Source: Sipunculus nudus
Lineage: Eukaryota; Annelida; Sipuncula; Golfingiida; Sipunculidae
Length of the DNA stretch: 64,000 nucleotides
NCBI GenBank assembly: GCA_026874595.1
Contig: CM049320.1
Coordinates: 14,545,488-14,609,487, forward strand
Direction: 5' to 3'
In this document: piece by piece, positions 11,401 to 23,060 of the stretch
Layout: each line of letters opens with the position of its first letter
Position numbering within the stretch: the stretch's first letter is position 1
The notes under the pieces: generated by a model
Database searches by the model: none
The model's input: only the letters and a program-made list of their open reading frames with translations
Told to the model about the DNA's origin: nothing
Program-made: the position numbers and the translations under genes

Positions 11401-14400
11401 CATTCTGAATACTGTGAGTATCCTGATGGACATCATCTTCCTGGCTCTGAAGGCGCCCCCAGCCATCACCTGGTACCAGACAAGTGAGTACCGTGTTCCA
11501 TATTGGAGAAGAAGAATGGTACCAGTCATTGGTAAGAAACAGTAAAATATGATGGAGGCATGACCCTGTAGAGGAAGACCTTGACCAGCCTGCTGATGTG
11601 ATGATTCTGTCTCCGGACCAAGGCTGAAGGATTCAGCATTATAGAGTGCCATACACACCCCTGACTGCCCATATTCAATTATACTAACACCAGAACTCCA
11701 AGATTGAAATCATATCTGGCTTTAACATATGTTTTATACTTCAGCTCAGCTGAATATTTCAGTCATTCAGAGATGAAGTATCATGTCTTTCTCCAAGCAT
11801 GGACACAGATCATGACCATTCAACCTAAAAACTCCAGCCTCTGATTAAATTATGTTGAAAACCTAACTTTAACTCAAGTCAGAAGATATCCAAATCAACT
11901 TTAAAGTGTATCCTTTCTTAGTGCTTATGTGTGTAGAACAAATAATTCCCGTAGTGAATCATAAAATTGAACTAATTGGCCTCATTTTCACAGATATCCC
12001 TGACAGCATGCATGGTTTGATTGAAATCTACCCAAGCAGTTTATGAAAATGTCATGAACAGTTAACTATTACCTCCTAATGAAACATTTTGAATAAAATA
12101 CAAAGCTCCACTTCTTCATTTAGCAATGCATGGATTCCTCTGAAATTAGTTATGCATGTTGTCCTTGGATAGCTTTATTAATTTTACAAGATTAGTGACA
12201 CTATCCACATTATCTTCCATTTTTATCCCAGTTGAATGGACACAGACAGGAAGTCGGCTTAAACCATAAGCTCATATATAATGCATTTGATCAAAGCATG
12301 CAAGTGATATGCACCTGTTTGACATGTATAATCATACATCATATTCATATATCTCAATGATTAATGTATGAATTACCATGAAATTTTCATTTTATGCATA
12401 TCTTGTATAGCATATAGGAACACCCAGTGCACCCACATTTTGTGTGGCTTAAAAATTCTTTTAAAGAATGCCACTAACAGCTGTAATACTTCACTGTTAT
12501 AATCAGATGGTCTGTCAACTTATTCTGTCATAACAAACTTTATATATTTTTATGTAGCTCTAGAGAGAGCTCTAAGTGTCTTTAGGACACACCATATAGA
12601 ATGACAATGAAGATTTATATATGATTATTAATCATGTAATATTACTGTGTTTTACATATTATGTCTTGAATCATTGGGTATATTAATTGAACAAAAGAAA
12701 CATTGATCCCCCTTAGCTAATAAATAGTACTGTTTATTCAATGTTTAGTTCTGCCAATCTGTTTGGATTGATTAATTAATCTGTATTCTGCATTAATTAT
12801 CTGCATTATCAATAGTATTCAATTGTTAGTAGCCACAACTTCAAGATCGTCAAATGCGGCCATGTTTTCTTGTGATGGTTGAATTGATTATGCTAGCAAG
12901 ATGGTTTTGTTGATGGGATCATTGGTTCACAAGATAAATGTGAACATCTGTGCAAGAGGGGTAAAGTTACCAGTGGGATGACAATGTCAAGAGGGGTTCT
13001 TGTTACAGAGATGATTGTGTTAGTAAAATAAGGAAGTGATCATGTCTGTAAGATGATCATATTACTGGGGTGAGCTAGGGGTGAACATGATGGAAGGGTG
13101 ATCCTTTTAGCAGGGTGACAGAGCAATCATGTTAGTGGAGTTATGGAGCGATCTTTTAAATGGAGTCATGTAGTGATCATGTTAGCAGGGAGATCATGCA
13201 AGAAGGGGCTTGGTGATCCTGTCAGGGGGTGATCTTGATAATTGGGTGATGCAAGTGGAGTAAGGATCATGTCGGGGGATGATAGACATCTTTTGGTGAT
13301 GACGCAGCCTGGGGTGATCATGTCAGGGGGATAATTATAGTTATAGCTGCTTGATCATGCTAACAGGGTGATTATGTTAATGAGTTAACAAAACACGGCC
13401 TGGACAGTCGAGGGGTAAAATGGTCAGCTCTCTCCGCTGGCGACCCAGGTTTGATCCCTGGCAAGGCCAAGAGAGTGGGTTGTGGATGCCCGTCCAAGGC
13501 CGGTGGTTTTACCCAGGTTCTTCCATTTTCGCCACCCCTACAGACTACAGAACAAGTTATATTAACTGTTTGTATGATCCATGTAAAATAAATAAGTTTA
13601 CTATAGTATATTTAAAACTTATTTTATTATTCATTTTTATTAAACTCTGTTGTAAAATTAAAAGATTAATAATAATAATAATAATGAAAATGTGGTAATA
13701 GATGCTGAAATTGATAGAAAAATCACGAGTAAACTTTCAGGAAATTGGACATTCTCCTATGATACATGTAAACAGAAATGGTAGTTATAAAAATGATACT
13801 GAATACTGTGTTAAGAATATGTTTTTTTCATTATTAGGTATTATATGGTCTGAATGTTTTTTTTTTCATTTTCTTTCAGATGGAAATGTTCATGAATTCC
13901 GGTTCTGCTTGGGGTATCCTTTGTGTAAAGTTCAGCAGTGTGGTTTTGCTATGTCACAATCTATATATATGAGCATAAGTTCTTTGCATTTGTAATACCT
14001 GGAAAAAAAACATGACAGCTAGCACTTTTCTAAACATGTGATTATTCCATAAACAAAGTAAAATATGGAATCTTCATAAATTTTTTTCTTATTTAAGCTG
14101 TAGATTTCATAACATTATCATTCTTTTAGATTATAAATTTACAGTGAATTTATTTATATAATGCCATTACTACAAGTTTAATATCACTGTTAGACAATCA
14201 AAATTTTGTTATTTTTATACATAATGTTTCAAGTCACAAAGCTTTGCCTTGACAGGGATGATAAGATGTCTGTAAGGGTAATAACTAACTCATTTATATA
14301 TGACCCATTTTAGATGGAATATTTTCTGTTTAAATAGTTAATATCTACACAACACTTTGTCAGTGTTTTAAAGACATATGTACCTTAAAACAAGGCTGGG

Positions 14401-16412
14401 CACACTTTAGCCCTCAACCACATACTCCAAACAAGGTACATCATTGCCACCTGCAAAAGTTCTTGTCAATTTCTGCTGTCCCAAACATTCTCTTGGTGAG
14501 ACTGAAGGTGTCCCTGCCTTATTATAAACAGACTGGTATGTTATTGATGGATGATGTTTGATATTAAAGTCTTGGCCTGATAGAGACCTCAAGGATGTTC
14601 AATGTTGCTCTTTTAGGGAAGAGTATCCCTCCCTTTTTTCCTCATACATTCTTGTACATTCATTTCTTAAAACTGAAAAAGGTATATTGGCTTGCAATTC
14701 CAAGACATGAGCTCCTCACTCAGTGGTTAAACTCTGCAGTCGTCCCAGACTTCATTTCGTATAACTGCTGCTTGCTATGGCAAGGTTCTCTAGGTAGGAA
14801 CACCAGGGTGCGCACAGAGCACAAAACACTGACTGATAGCGTGGTATTACATTGTGCATCCAGCCCAAATTTTAAATGCACAAAACCTGCTCTTGTTGGT
14901 CTAATAACACCCTTTCTGGCATAGGGCAAAGAATCAGACCAAAAAATAATGATTAGGACATCTGCCATGTATAATCACTGCATAAGGAGCGTTAAACATG
15001 ACCAGCTGATCATATTACAAGAGAGTAGCCACCAAGTTTTATCTTTTGACCAAGAGACATTAATATTTTTATCACATGGCATTAGCAAGATTAAAGGGGT
15101 CAGTCAATGCATGTTATGTCACAGATTGGGGAGTTCTCAGTGTTTTAGTGCTTCAGGATCAGAAAACAAGCATTTTGTTTTTCCTTAACCCATTATCAGT
15201 ATGGCCATCGTGAACCTTTTGGTACGACCAGTCACCAGTTTCCTTCTCTATCGTATTTATCAGGAACGTGGAGGATCATACAGTGATTTTGGAATCCCAA
15301 ATTTTGGTGGAGGTTAGTACACATAACACTCAAACAGAAAACCAATAAAATTCCATCTCTGTGTAATGAAATTCTACATGATTGTTTCTGGCGTTTCCAT
15401 GTTTGGTGTAGATAATGAACATATCATTTCTTTTGTATTATGTAGGTTATATTTTAACTTGCAGTTGCCTCTATTTCTGCTGTTATGAATTCAGAAAATG
15501 CTATTGCAATTCTGAATTGCTCAGTTCAGTTTCTTTCCTGTTGCAGACTGAAAAATAACTTATATAAAAATAATTATGTAAATAAAAGAATTTCATCAAT
15601 CGACACTCATAGCTAGGCTATTCACCATATATGAGTTTGGTATGAGTTTTAAAACATTTGTTTTATTTCTGTAAAAATTATTCATATATTTTGTCATCTT
15701 TTCATTCACAATTCATTCATAATATTCTAATTATATAAATGAGCTCTCTTTTCAACCTGGACATTAGCTTGTTTTTGTAAAATTTGAAATTTAAAATGAT
15801 TCTTCTGAAATCTTTAATGAATTTGAAAACTGGTGACCTTGACCTTCCAAGGGTTCAAGGTCTAATCAGCCAAAATAGAATTTTTGTGAATACCATAACT
15901 TTTTGAACTTGATATATTTTCATGAAGTTTGATATATGATTTGTTTTTACTGAAATCTAACATTAGTATGAAAAGTAGTGACCTTGACCTTCTTCAAGGT
16001 CAGATATTTTAGGTTTTTTTGAGCCCAACAAATTCTGAAGTAGTCCATATATTTTTCCTCAAATTTGGGGATGGGGGCCCAAAGGGAGTGGAGACATGTC
16101 TGTTTTTGCTAAAAAAAAACAAACTAATTAAGGTTTCTCATTTCTGGTAATCCACCAAATTAATTGCTGTGGTTGGCTTTTAGTTTGTTAGGGTTTAAAA
16201 ATTGCAATATATGCAAAATGGAAATAATTATTTCAAAAACAAAAACTTTGCAAATAAAACACCTAAATGTCTTTATTATTGTTTTAATAATATTATTTTA
16301 ATTTTCAGCTCGAGGTGGCAACTATGAGAATATTGATCAGCCTGTCCCAACCAATAATGTGGAGACAGCAGCCCCGCACCAAAGAGTGGACAGCCCAGCA
16401 CTAACTCCATGA
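5249..16412 (+). CDS. AGTRAP: Angiotensin II receptor-associated protein homologue, 5' partial, five coding exons
   Basis: Exons 5249-5363, 11396-11483, 13880-13913, 15200-15312 and 16309-16412 join in a single frame with GT-AG introns and stop at TGA 16410-16412. About 151 residues are visible; human AGTRAP has 159 in total. The order matches the family: a membrane segment ending SPESVDAVLM (human RDSIDAISM), a second hydrophobic segment with SILMDIIFLAL, then GMAIVNLLVRPVTSFLLYR followed by IYQERGG (human MYRERGG), and a cytosolic tail with YENID (human YQTID). The family is a small multi-pass membrane protein that binds the AT1 receptor tail in vertebrates and promotes its internalisation. 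Its role in an invertebrate is unknown. The first exon, with the start codon and first hydrophobic residues, is not in view. The introns hold many repeats, and a roughly 3.2-kb 3' UTR probably follows. Confidence 0.88.
6347..7682 (+). mobile_element. H element, B-type copy, nested
   Basis: A degenerate left end (TAGCTAAGCTGAGCTGTA) at about 6350 is followed by CTGTTGTCTGTC. The right end is CAGCTGAGC with the decayed palindrome GACCCATGATCC, closing at CTTGT 7682. Internal modules (ACCAGAAATTAGGTCTCTGT, the C-run near 6460) match the inverted B-type copy at 31713-32450. It sits inside the GAGTC-rich element and carries a TTAA MITE, giving three levels of nesting. Confidence 0.65.
7096..7603. 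mobile_element. TTAA-flanked MITE, copy 1
   Basis: The ends are TTAA-AGGGGCCCAATCA and TGATTATGTCCCT-TTAA, a terminal inverted repeat of about 13 nt with mismatches flanked by TTAA. Copies at 8633-9132 and 22601-23060 share the whole interior, including an ATAAACACAG block and the CTGATAGTGTGAAAGAATA block near the right end. TTAA target sites occur in Kolobok and piggyBac transposons; the AGGG start fits Kolobok slightly better. No transposase is encoded. Confidence 0.75.
8411..8485. repeat. (AT)n microsatellite
   Basis: Interrupted TA dinucleotide repeats in AGTRAP intron 2. The apparent open frame through it is repeat translation. Confidence 0.9.
8633..9132. mobile_element. TTAA-flanked MITE, copy 2
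   Basis: It starts TTAATGGGACCCAATCA and ends CCTCCTTAA. Its interior aligns with copies 7096-7603 and 22601-23060 but is more diverged, as in ATAAACATTTTG where the others have ATAAACACAG. The TTAA flank is kept on both sides. Confidence 0.7.
9500..10990 (+). repeat. GGTCA/CACAG modular repeat, interrupted by a hAT MITE
   Basis: After a (GTCT)n run near 9546, modules of roughly 250 bp recur with motifs TGATTTTGGGGTCA, AAGGTCACAG, GATTGTGGATGCATTTTAA and CACTAAAGTAAGAA. The repeat is split by the element at 9670-10149; the host text TATATTGCCCACCTCCATAG can be read across the insertion. The class is not assigned. Confidence 0.65.
9670..10149. mobile_element. hAT-type MITE built of AAATAC repeats, 8-bp target duplication
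   Basis: The terminal inverted repeats are CAGGGTTGGGGT (9670) and ACCCCAACCCTG (ending 10149). The octamer ATATTGCC flanks both ends, at 9662-9669 and 10150-10157, as expected for hAT insertion. Much of the interior is degenerate arrays of AAATAC/TACAAA. Length is 480 bp and no transposase is encoded. Confidence 0.88.
11396..11483 (+). CDS. AGTRAP: AGTRAP-like exon 3
   Basis: The acceptor TTTTAG and donor A|GTGAGT bound 29 codons plus one base. It encodes FFILNTVSILMDIIFLALKA, matching human FLGGLLATIFLDIVHISIF, and ends in an ITWYQ segment. Confidence 0.87.
11484..12889 (+). other. Intron sequence without recognised features
   Basis: AT-rich intron 3 of the AGTRAP-like gene. No gene, tRNA-like segment or clear repeat boundary was seen. 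Confidence 0.5.
12890..13390. repeat. Degenerate GATCATGTTAG(C)AGGG repeat
   Basis: Short units resembling GTGATCATGTTAGCAGGG recur with irregular spacing across about 500 bp, many carrying GATCATG or GATCTTG. It looks like a decayed minisatellite in AGTRAP intron 3. Confidence 0.55.
13397..13600 (+). mobile_element. tRNA-derived SINE, diverged copy
   Basis: A tRNA-like head GGCCTGGACAG... carries a box B-like GGTTTGATCCC, followed by GAGAGTGGGTTGT and a tail CCATGTAAAATAAATAAG. It is the same family as the sharper copy at 24452-24696. No target duplication was found. Pol III box B differs at two positions from GGTTCGANTCC. Confidence 0.75.
13880..13913 (+). CDS. AGTRAP: AGTRAP-like exon 4, 34-bp micro-exon
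   Basis: The acceptor TTCTTTCAG ends at 13879 and the donor is GGG|GTATCC. It supplies two bases, ten codons (GNVHEFRFCL) and two bases, joining NGNVHEFRFCLG to MAIVNLL of exon 5. This matches human TGRFGVGMAILSLL, which supports the unusual donor choice. Confidence 0.8.
13914..15199 (+). other. AGTRAP-like intron 4
   Basis: AT-rich intron. Short open frames on both strands at 14.6-15.2 kb have no recognisable family features. No repeat boundary was seen. Confidence 0.45.
15200..15312 (+). CDS. AGTRAP: AGTRAP-like exon 5
   Basis: The acceptor CATTATCAG and donor G|GTTAGT bound the exon. It encodes the most conserved block, MAIVNLLVRPVTSFLLYR, then IYQERGG, and a Gly/Ser-rich start of the cytosolic tail. 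Confidence 0.9.
15313..16308 (+). other. AGTRAP-like intron 5 with GACCTTGACCTT remnants
   Basis: At about 15833-16012 there are two modules with GTGACCTTGACCTTC and TTCAAGGTC, similar to the GGTCA-type repeats elsewhere. The rest is AT-rich and unassigned. Confidence 0.45.
16309..16412 (+). CDS. AGTRAP: AGTRAP-like last coding exon
   Basis: The acceptor TTTTCAG precedes the exon. It encodes ARGGNYENIDQPVPTNN and a short polar tail ending SPALTP, then TGA. YENID corresponds to the YQTID segment of the vertebrate tail. Confidence 0.87.
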
Positions 16413-18008
16413 GTCTGATATTATTGGTCAAAAAGGGAGAGACTGATCTAGTGTTTAACCATAACCCAGTACATACTTTTTATTCTGTTTGTGCTATGGT
16501 TTATATATTTTCATTAATTTTTCTAGACTCATTTACAGTATAAATATATATGAATCATTTAAAGTGCTTTAGTTGGGATTCACTAATTTTAATAACTGAA
16601 TGTTATCCAAATAACTTCTATATCAGATAATTATAAACTCAAGCAACGAACAATTGTCGAAATATAGCTGTTCATATACATGACATGTATCTGTTTTTTT
16701 TAAATGATCTGATGTTCTATCTGTATGTATAATTTACTAGCTACCCACTGCTTTTGAGTAAAATCAAAACATCATTATAACAATAAGTTTATAATAATGT
16801 ATATTAAGTACTGTACCTACTGTAATGGAAGCTAACCAGTGATATTTTCAGGCACATACTTCTGAATCATCATTGACTGTTGAAACTATTTAACAGCGGG
16901 TAGACTGGTTTTAGCATTATTAATGTTGTAATCCTTAACATTGCTCATCACCTAATAATGTCCATTTTATAATAAGCAAATAGGTATGGTCTGTGATTGG
17001 AAGAGATGAGAGGATATATTCTATATGCATACCTGAAAGATGATTTATCCAGATTTGGATTAACATTTATTCACTATTTTTTTTCACTCTGGTCAGCATT
17101 TGTGCATTATATGGGCTGAAAATTAGTTTTTAAATCCAGCAGGGTTCCCGGAATTCCTTAAAAGAATAAAAGTCAAAGAATTAAAAATATAGAATCCTGT
17201 ACATATATATTCTTATTTTCTTTAAAAATGATGAGAAATCTGTAAATTTGGTGTTAGTCCAAGTGTATGAGTCAGTTATATAATTAACAAAAGCTATTTA
17301 AAGAAATTCAACCCTTGGAACTGTGTGGATTAAAATTGGATTAATTGAGCTTAAAATCTTTGGCTTTAAAAGCTAGAAATAACAAATTATTTTTAAACGA
17401 CCTTGGTGATGCTATATTGATGTCAAAACTGTGAAATTCTGTGCATTCTGGCCATCAAATTGACCTGACGTGGTCCTTTAAATCAGACAGGTATGGTCCT
17501 TGATTATGATCAAAGGTCAAAATTTGTACTTAAGCTCCATTGGGAATCCTGCTTAATGTTATCTACCTTCAGGTTAATGGTCCATGCTTATCATTTTGTT
17601 TATCTGGAGTAATCAAGATTGAGATGGTAACAGGTAAATAGGGAAAGAGTTCATTTTCAGTGGAAATTTCTTCACGTGAAATCCAGGGCTGTTCCAATTT
17701 TTCTCAGGCTTTTTAAGCTCATTCGTGCTGTGTTAATACGTTTAAGAAATATTCTTGGGTTTATTGCTAGGGATGTCATAATAGAACAGAAGCCCTCCTT
17801 TGTGCAGCTATCAGAAGAGTTATCGGAAGTATAAAATTAAATATAATTCGAGCTTGGAAATTTAAAAAAAAATGAAATGAAAAATTGAGAACACAATGAG
17901 AATCAAAATTGTGACAGATTAAAAAATATTTGATAAAAATTAAATTGTCTGACACTGTATTTGTTGTATACCTGATCAAAAAAGCAGATCATGGGGGTTA
18001 TCAAAATA

Positions 18009-18175
18009 CAGTGAAATCTTGCTTACTCGCCCACCTGCAGGACAAGCCAAGGTGGGAATGTTAGAAGGGTGGTGGCATAAGCGTGAGGTTTTTTTTTTTA
18101 TGATGATTTACACTAAGCTTTGGGCAAACACAAGTGGTTGTCTTTGTGAGGTGGTCACCAGGCGAGGTTTCACTG
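18009..18175. mobile_element. Tc1/mariner-like MITE, copy 1
   Basis: The ends are CAGTGAAATCTTGC and GCGAGGTTTCACTG, an inverted repeat of about 14 nt with two mismatches. TA precedes the left end. A related 175-bp copy is at 38634-38808. It is too short to encode a transposase. Confidence 0.65.
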
Positions 18176-19176
18176 TGCGTCCTTGTCCTGTTAGATATTA
18201 AGGTAATCAGCACTCTATTGTATACTTTAACAGATGTGTGTCAGTGTAGTCAGTTAATTCTTGTTAAGGAGACCACATTATCGACCACCGATAGTTTTCA
18301 TGTTATTTAGGTAAATGTGGTATTCTTCAACGAATATGTTAAGTAGTTACATGGTCTGTACGAAATTATATATATGTGGTTATCATTTGGGAGTGGTGAT
18401 TAAGAAGACATTACTTTGTATATTTACTCCATATATGCTTAGATTCCATTTCACACATTCCATGTAATATTTACACATTGGCTGTGAATGGATGTGTGCC
18501 TGTGTATGTCTGCTGCTGCAAACTCTTCTCACCATAATATCTGTCACTGCGCACTTAATATATCTTGTATACATTCATAAATGTGGATCACTTTAAGCTG
18601 GTAGAATAAGCATGCAGAGAAAAAAATGAATTGTATATATCAGATTAATTCCTTTGTATATTAAGGTGTTTAACATGGTATCAATGAAAATTCTTATAAT
18701 ATTGATATTAAACAAAATTAGGTCTGAGCCTAGGGACACTAATTTCGGTGGTACGTTTATGTTAACAGAAACGATCATATTTTTTTCTTATTTAAATTCT
18801 GCTCTTTTTTCGGGTTTTTTTTTCATTTTTGTATACTTTAGCCAGTACAAACACAATTTTCATTGTACTCTTCACCTGCTTGAGGGCATGATTGTATAAC
18901 ATTTAAAAATTCTCGTGAAAAAACAGGTGATCTAAAATTTGCCAAAATCTGTATTGTAGTTTCAGTGCAGGTGTCATATGTAATTTCATATAAATCCTTT
19001 TGTAGTCAGAAAATGTGTGCTCAGATCAAATGAGATCAGATCTCTCCAGTGACTAAGCAATTGGGAAGCGATTTAATCAAACCCTGGCAGGTTTATTTCT
19101 CGTCGTACATCTTGATGTCACGTGTCAAAATCTTAGGTACGGTATTACGCTAGTGACATCAAATGCCTATTGGCGT

Positions 19177-19194
19177 GGGGGGGGGGGGGGGGGG
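19177..19194 (+). repeat. G18 homopolymer
   Basis: An uninterrupted run of 18 G in the probable AGTRAP-like 3' UTR. Length is likely to be unreliable in sequencing. Confidence 0.9.
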
Positions 19195-19632
19195 TAAGGT
19201 CATGGTAAGGTTGGGAGGGCAAGAGAAATAGTTCACTTATTTTTAACTGGGTTGAATTTACTCAGATCAGTTGTTTCGAGTGAATCTGTCCGGATAGAAT
19301 TTAAAAGAAGTAACCTTTATCAGTATAGAAAACATAAACTGTTTTTATGTGAAGAAACAAACTTTTAATTAAGTGAGATAATTTCAAGTCCTTGTGTAGA
19401 AGATTCCTATTGTTTCAGATTTGTTTTATTATTGGTTGAGGGAACACCAGTATATGTTGACATTCAAATAATTGTGCACAGCAAGAGTTAATCAATTGTA
19501 CATATGTGAATTATGTGATTACATCCAATCCATCTGCCAACTATACAGTATGTGCAATATTGGATATGATTTATTTTGAATTCTACCATGTACATATGTA
19601 TGTTCAATATTTAATCTGTTATTGTGATGTAA

Positions 19633-19638
19633 AATAAA
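19633..19638 (+). terminator. Candidate polyadenylation signal of the AGTRAP-like gene
   Basis: AATAAA followed after about 15 nt by TTGTGCTTACTGTTATTTT, a U/GU-rich element. It lies just before the first H element of the intergenic repeat island. Confidence 0.5.
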
Positions 19639-19918
19639 CAGCTTAAAGAAACTTGTGCTTACTGTTATTTTAATAGGATTGATTGAGTGAGGAGGGCATT
19701 AGTTAATGTAAGTGTTTATTATTAGCTCAGCTGACTATAAAGTCATCTGAGCTAATGCGATAGTCCTTCGTCCCGTCGTCTGGCCGTCCTTTAACAGGAA
19801 ATGTTTAGAAATAACTATGAATCAAGATCGATGTCCCTACCTTCTCCTACCAATCTTAAAATTTGGTTCACTGCGACTTCTTCGAAAATTTAAGAAAATA
19901 CCTCCTGTTACATTTAAA

Positions 19919-20001
19919 GCAGGGCCATGCCCCCCTTCCCCCGGTCGCATCCAGTACTCGCCGACCTTTCGGAATTTTACTTAATCTAATACTTCTGTAT
20001 G

Positions 20002-20086
<85 letters not shown>

Positions 20087-20889
20087 TTGCCTTTGCTTTC
20101 AGTACCGAATCAAGAGAGGGCACCTTCGGCGCGCGACAATCCGTTTGGCTGCAATATCCCTCATTTGATCTAATTTCCCAATTTTCATGGTTAATTTTCG
20201 TTTTTCATATTTCTTTTTTTAATTGGCAATTAGATTTTATTCAAGTTATCTGCAGTTTATTACTCTGCAAATTCATAAGTTGAGGATGGGGATATTTATG
20301 AACAGTTGCAGAACAACTGCAGAGCACCAGGCCCTAGTGTGGGTTGACCGTGCAGAATCTCATAGCTCGATCCTCTGTTGACAAGTTACTCGCGAGCTGT
20401 ACTCTTAGGAGTCCTGTGTGCTGCTGAGACCACGGATCCCGGTAAAATATAGTTTAACCAAGTTAAAAAAATTGAAATTTCATATCCTTATTTTGAAAAT
20501 TATAATTATTAAATATTGAACGTCTTTCAGTTTGACTAAACAGTTTAACATAAGACATCAACATATCAGTTATTACACTCCGAGCATTACATTAAAAGAT
20601 AATATTTTGCAAGTTATAAACGTAAATGCGCCTTTGCGTCATTGACTTTAACATGTTGAAAACGATTGAAATAATTCATCCTTATTTTGAAGAAATGTAA
20701 ATATTATATATTGAACCTCTCTACAGTTAAACTACTTACGCAAAGACACGAGGGAACAGTTTTTTCGGGAACAGGAAATCCTCATTTTTTTGTAACAATT
20801 GCCTCAAAATTTCCTCTTTACATTGCATATTCAAAAATCCAATTTACCTGAAACTAACCTTAATAAACTATGTTTCATAATTGAAATAA

Positions 20890-20943
<54 letters not shown>

Positions 20944-21137
20944 TCAAATATTTTACGTATAGTAATAATAATAATAATAATATGTAAACATACGTATATA
21001 TATACGTATATATTACAGATTTCATAGTACCCATACCTGCATATTAGTGTCCCCCCCCCTCCCCGGTTTTCGAAATTCTGGATCCGCCACTGATCATGGC
21101 CCCCTCCCCCCCCCCCTTAATCCTGGCGACGCCCCTG
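19919..21137. mobile_element. Nested hAT-like insert(s) with AT microsatellites
   Basis: The right edge closes with GGCGACGCCCCTG and contains CTGGATCCGCCACTG near 21080, both of which resemble the inside-out ends of common hAT terminal repeats (CAGTGGCGGATCC, CAGGGGCGTCGCC). The left edge begins CAGGGCCATG. The flanks TTTAAAG and TCAAGAG resemble the uninterrupted H text TTCAAGA, so boundaries are approximate. It may be two overlapping insertions. Confidence 0.45.
19995..20082. repeat. (AT)n microsatellite
   Basis: About 85 bp of nearly perfect TA repeat. A second (AT)n run is at about 20897-20932, followed by (AAT)n near 20962. Confidence 0.95.
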
Positions 21138-21299
21138 TCAAGAGCACCTTATATTAAAACCACTGGAGTTGTTTTCTTTATATTTCGCATACATATTCCT
21201 GTAAATATTTCAGACGTACTAATTTAGTCAATATTGCGTAATTAGCTGAGCTGACTATTTAGTCATCTATAGGGATGGTCCTTTGTCCTTTTAGCCGTT

Positions 21300-21997
21300 A
21301 CGCTCCCGAGGCAGCGGAAATCTTGCGCTTCTAAAGAAGCAACTGATTTTCACGCTGCCAGCTTTGACCGTTTATGATATATTTAAACACCAGATGGCGG
21401 TTTGTTGTCCACTGAAATAAACGTGCGTACGATGTGACAAGCAGCCAATTACATGCCAATAAACAAACACTCGACAGGCATCCTGGCTCCGCCCATTGCC
21501 GCGCTTCAAGCGCCGCTTGATGAGTTTCCGGTCGAATTTAAATTGCTCCCTCTGCATTCTCGCATCATCGACCGATTCGATTATGACATTATGACTGTGT
21601 TAGCGTAGCCATGTATCTGTTGTCTGCAGAACTGAAACCAGCCAGCGAGGTGTGCACGCAGCCTTTGTTGTTACGTTTCGTTTGAATTACAGCTCACCGG
21701 CCGATCATCCTATGTGCAAAAGGCCCTAAGCAAACCACGTCAGGGGCAATTCTCTCTGAGCCTGTGGCCTGTTCAGACGGTTACGCTGGGGGATGAGCTG
21801 TCACTCAAAAAGAAATAAATATGATTAGCTCCGTGTATTCCTCGCTTGGCTTTGTCTTCCAGCACAAGGTCTCATCTGATTGGACAAAAATACAGTGCTC
21901 CCCTCTGGTGTTGCAATTCAGGATACGAGGTCATAACAAACAGCGCCTTACGATATAGGAAGTAGCCCTATAGGTAAAGCGCTGTGTAAAGAGCGTA
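21300..21997. mobile_element. 698-bp MITE with ACGCTC ends and a 10-bp target duplication
   Basis: TTTAGCCGTT is present on both sides (21290-21299 and 21998-22007). The ends are ACGCTCCCGAGGCAGCG and, inverted, ACGCTCTTTACACAGCG, sharing ACGCTC and CAGCG. The interior is visibly richer in G+C than its surroundings. A 9-10 bp duplication fits Mutator-like transposons; this is inference. No transposase is encoded. Confidence 0.75.
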
Positions 21998-22600
21998 TTT
22001 AGCCGTTTGTCCGTCTGTGAACAAGGCACGTTTTGAAACCGTTGGACGTACAAATCCGAAATTCTACACACAGTTAGATGTCCCCAAGTTTTCCTTCCTA
22101 ACCGAAAAACTGAGTCACTGCGACTTCGTTCCTGCGAAATGTTAAGTAGGAAAAATCAATTTTCCATTAAAAACCTATTGTTACGCTTCAAGACTGCACA
22201 ACATGAAAACCACTTGTGTTGTTTTGTTCATATTGACTATTTAGCTAATTATTATTTAAGTTTAATTATCATTTAAGTTTAATTATCATTTAACTATTTC
22301 TGCATATATTTCCTATGTACAATCAGGAAAAATATAAACTTAACTTGTTAATTGTTGAAGCTAGAGAGCCTGTTTCGAGCATAAAACTATATATTTAATT
22401 TAGTTTTTAATATATACCAGGAATTAGGTCAACATTTTGTTAATTTTTAAAGATATTAGTATAAATGTAAAATTATTTCCTTCCGTGCTGGACAACTTTT
22501 ACTGTGGCACTTTCTTCCTGTAAGTACATTTGATTTGATTTTCACTTGATGAACAGATAAGGTTTTAAGTTTATATAATCTGATATTTGTAAGCTATTGC

Positions 22601-23060
22601 TAAAGGGGCCCAATCACCTATGAAGCATGTTGAGTTAACACGAAAAATAGCTTCTTCCCTTTAAAATAAATCAGTACCTGCCAAAATATTGCCTTGAAGC
22701 CGTTTGCTTACTCTTGTAAACGAGTGTTAAAAACAGTGAACCGGGCGCGATCGCAGGTGTCAACATAAACACAGCGCGTGGGGCCGTGTGCATCGCAGAG
22801 GCACAACACGTGTCAATCAGGAGATGCCCTAACTGGGCCGAAAAAATGTAATACATGTTCCCGCTTGCTGGAACACCGCGTGTTGCCCCTCTTACTCGGA
22901 CCTCCGGTCAATCGACCTTGTTATGGTAAACAGACTTTGTTTGAGGAAATGAGACTTTGTGCTGAGATGGTTATGCTGGGAAACTTTTGAATTAAGCAAA
23001 ACTGAACTGATAGTGTGAAAGAATATGAATAATATTGCTCCTGATTATGTCCCTTTAAAA
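22601..23060. mobile_element. TTAA-type MITE, copy 3
   Basis: It starts TAAAGGGGCCCAATCA and ends TGATTATGTCCCTTTAA. It is the closest relative of 7096-7603, sharing an ACACCGCGTGTTGCCCCT block. It lies inside the H element at 21241-23490, as copy 1 lies inside another H element. Confidence 0.75.

Larger units (their letters stand above)
16413..19655 (+). other. Probable 3' UTR of the AGTRAP-like gene
   Basis: About 3.2 kb without a gene, ending at an AATAAA (19633) with T/G-rich sequence after it. It contains a small MITE (18009-18175) and a G18 run (19177-19194). An earlier polyadenylation site is possible. Confidence 0.5.
19721..21240 (+). mobile_element. H element, left end with a truncated body and a nested insert
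   Basis: The palindromic left end is at 19723-19754 (TAGCTCAG...CTGAGCTA), followed by CCGTCGTCTGGCCGTCC. The body is interrupted at 19919-21137 and resumes with ATATTAAAACCACTGG, matching the AATATCAAAACCACT module of other copies. It stops where the next H left end begins at 21241. Confidence 0.7.
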
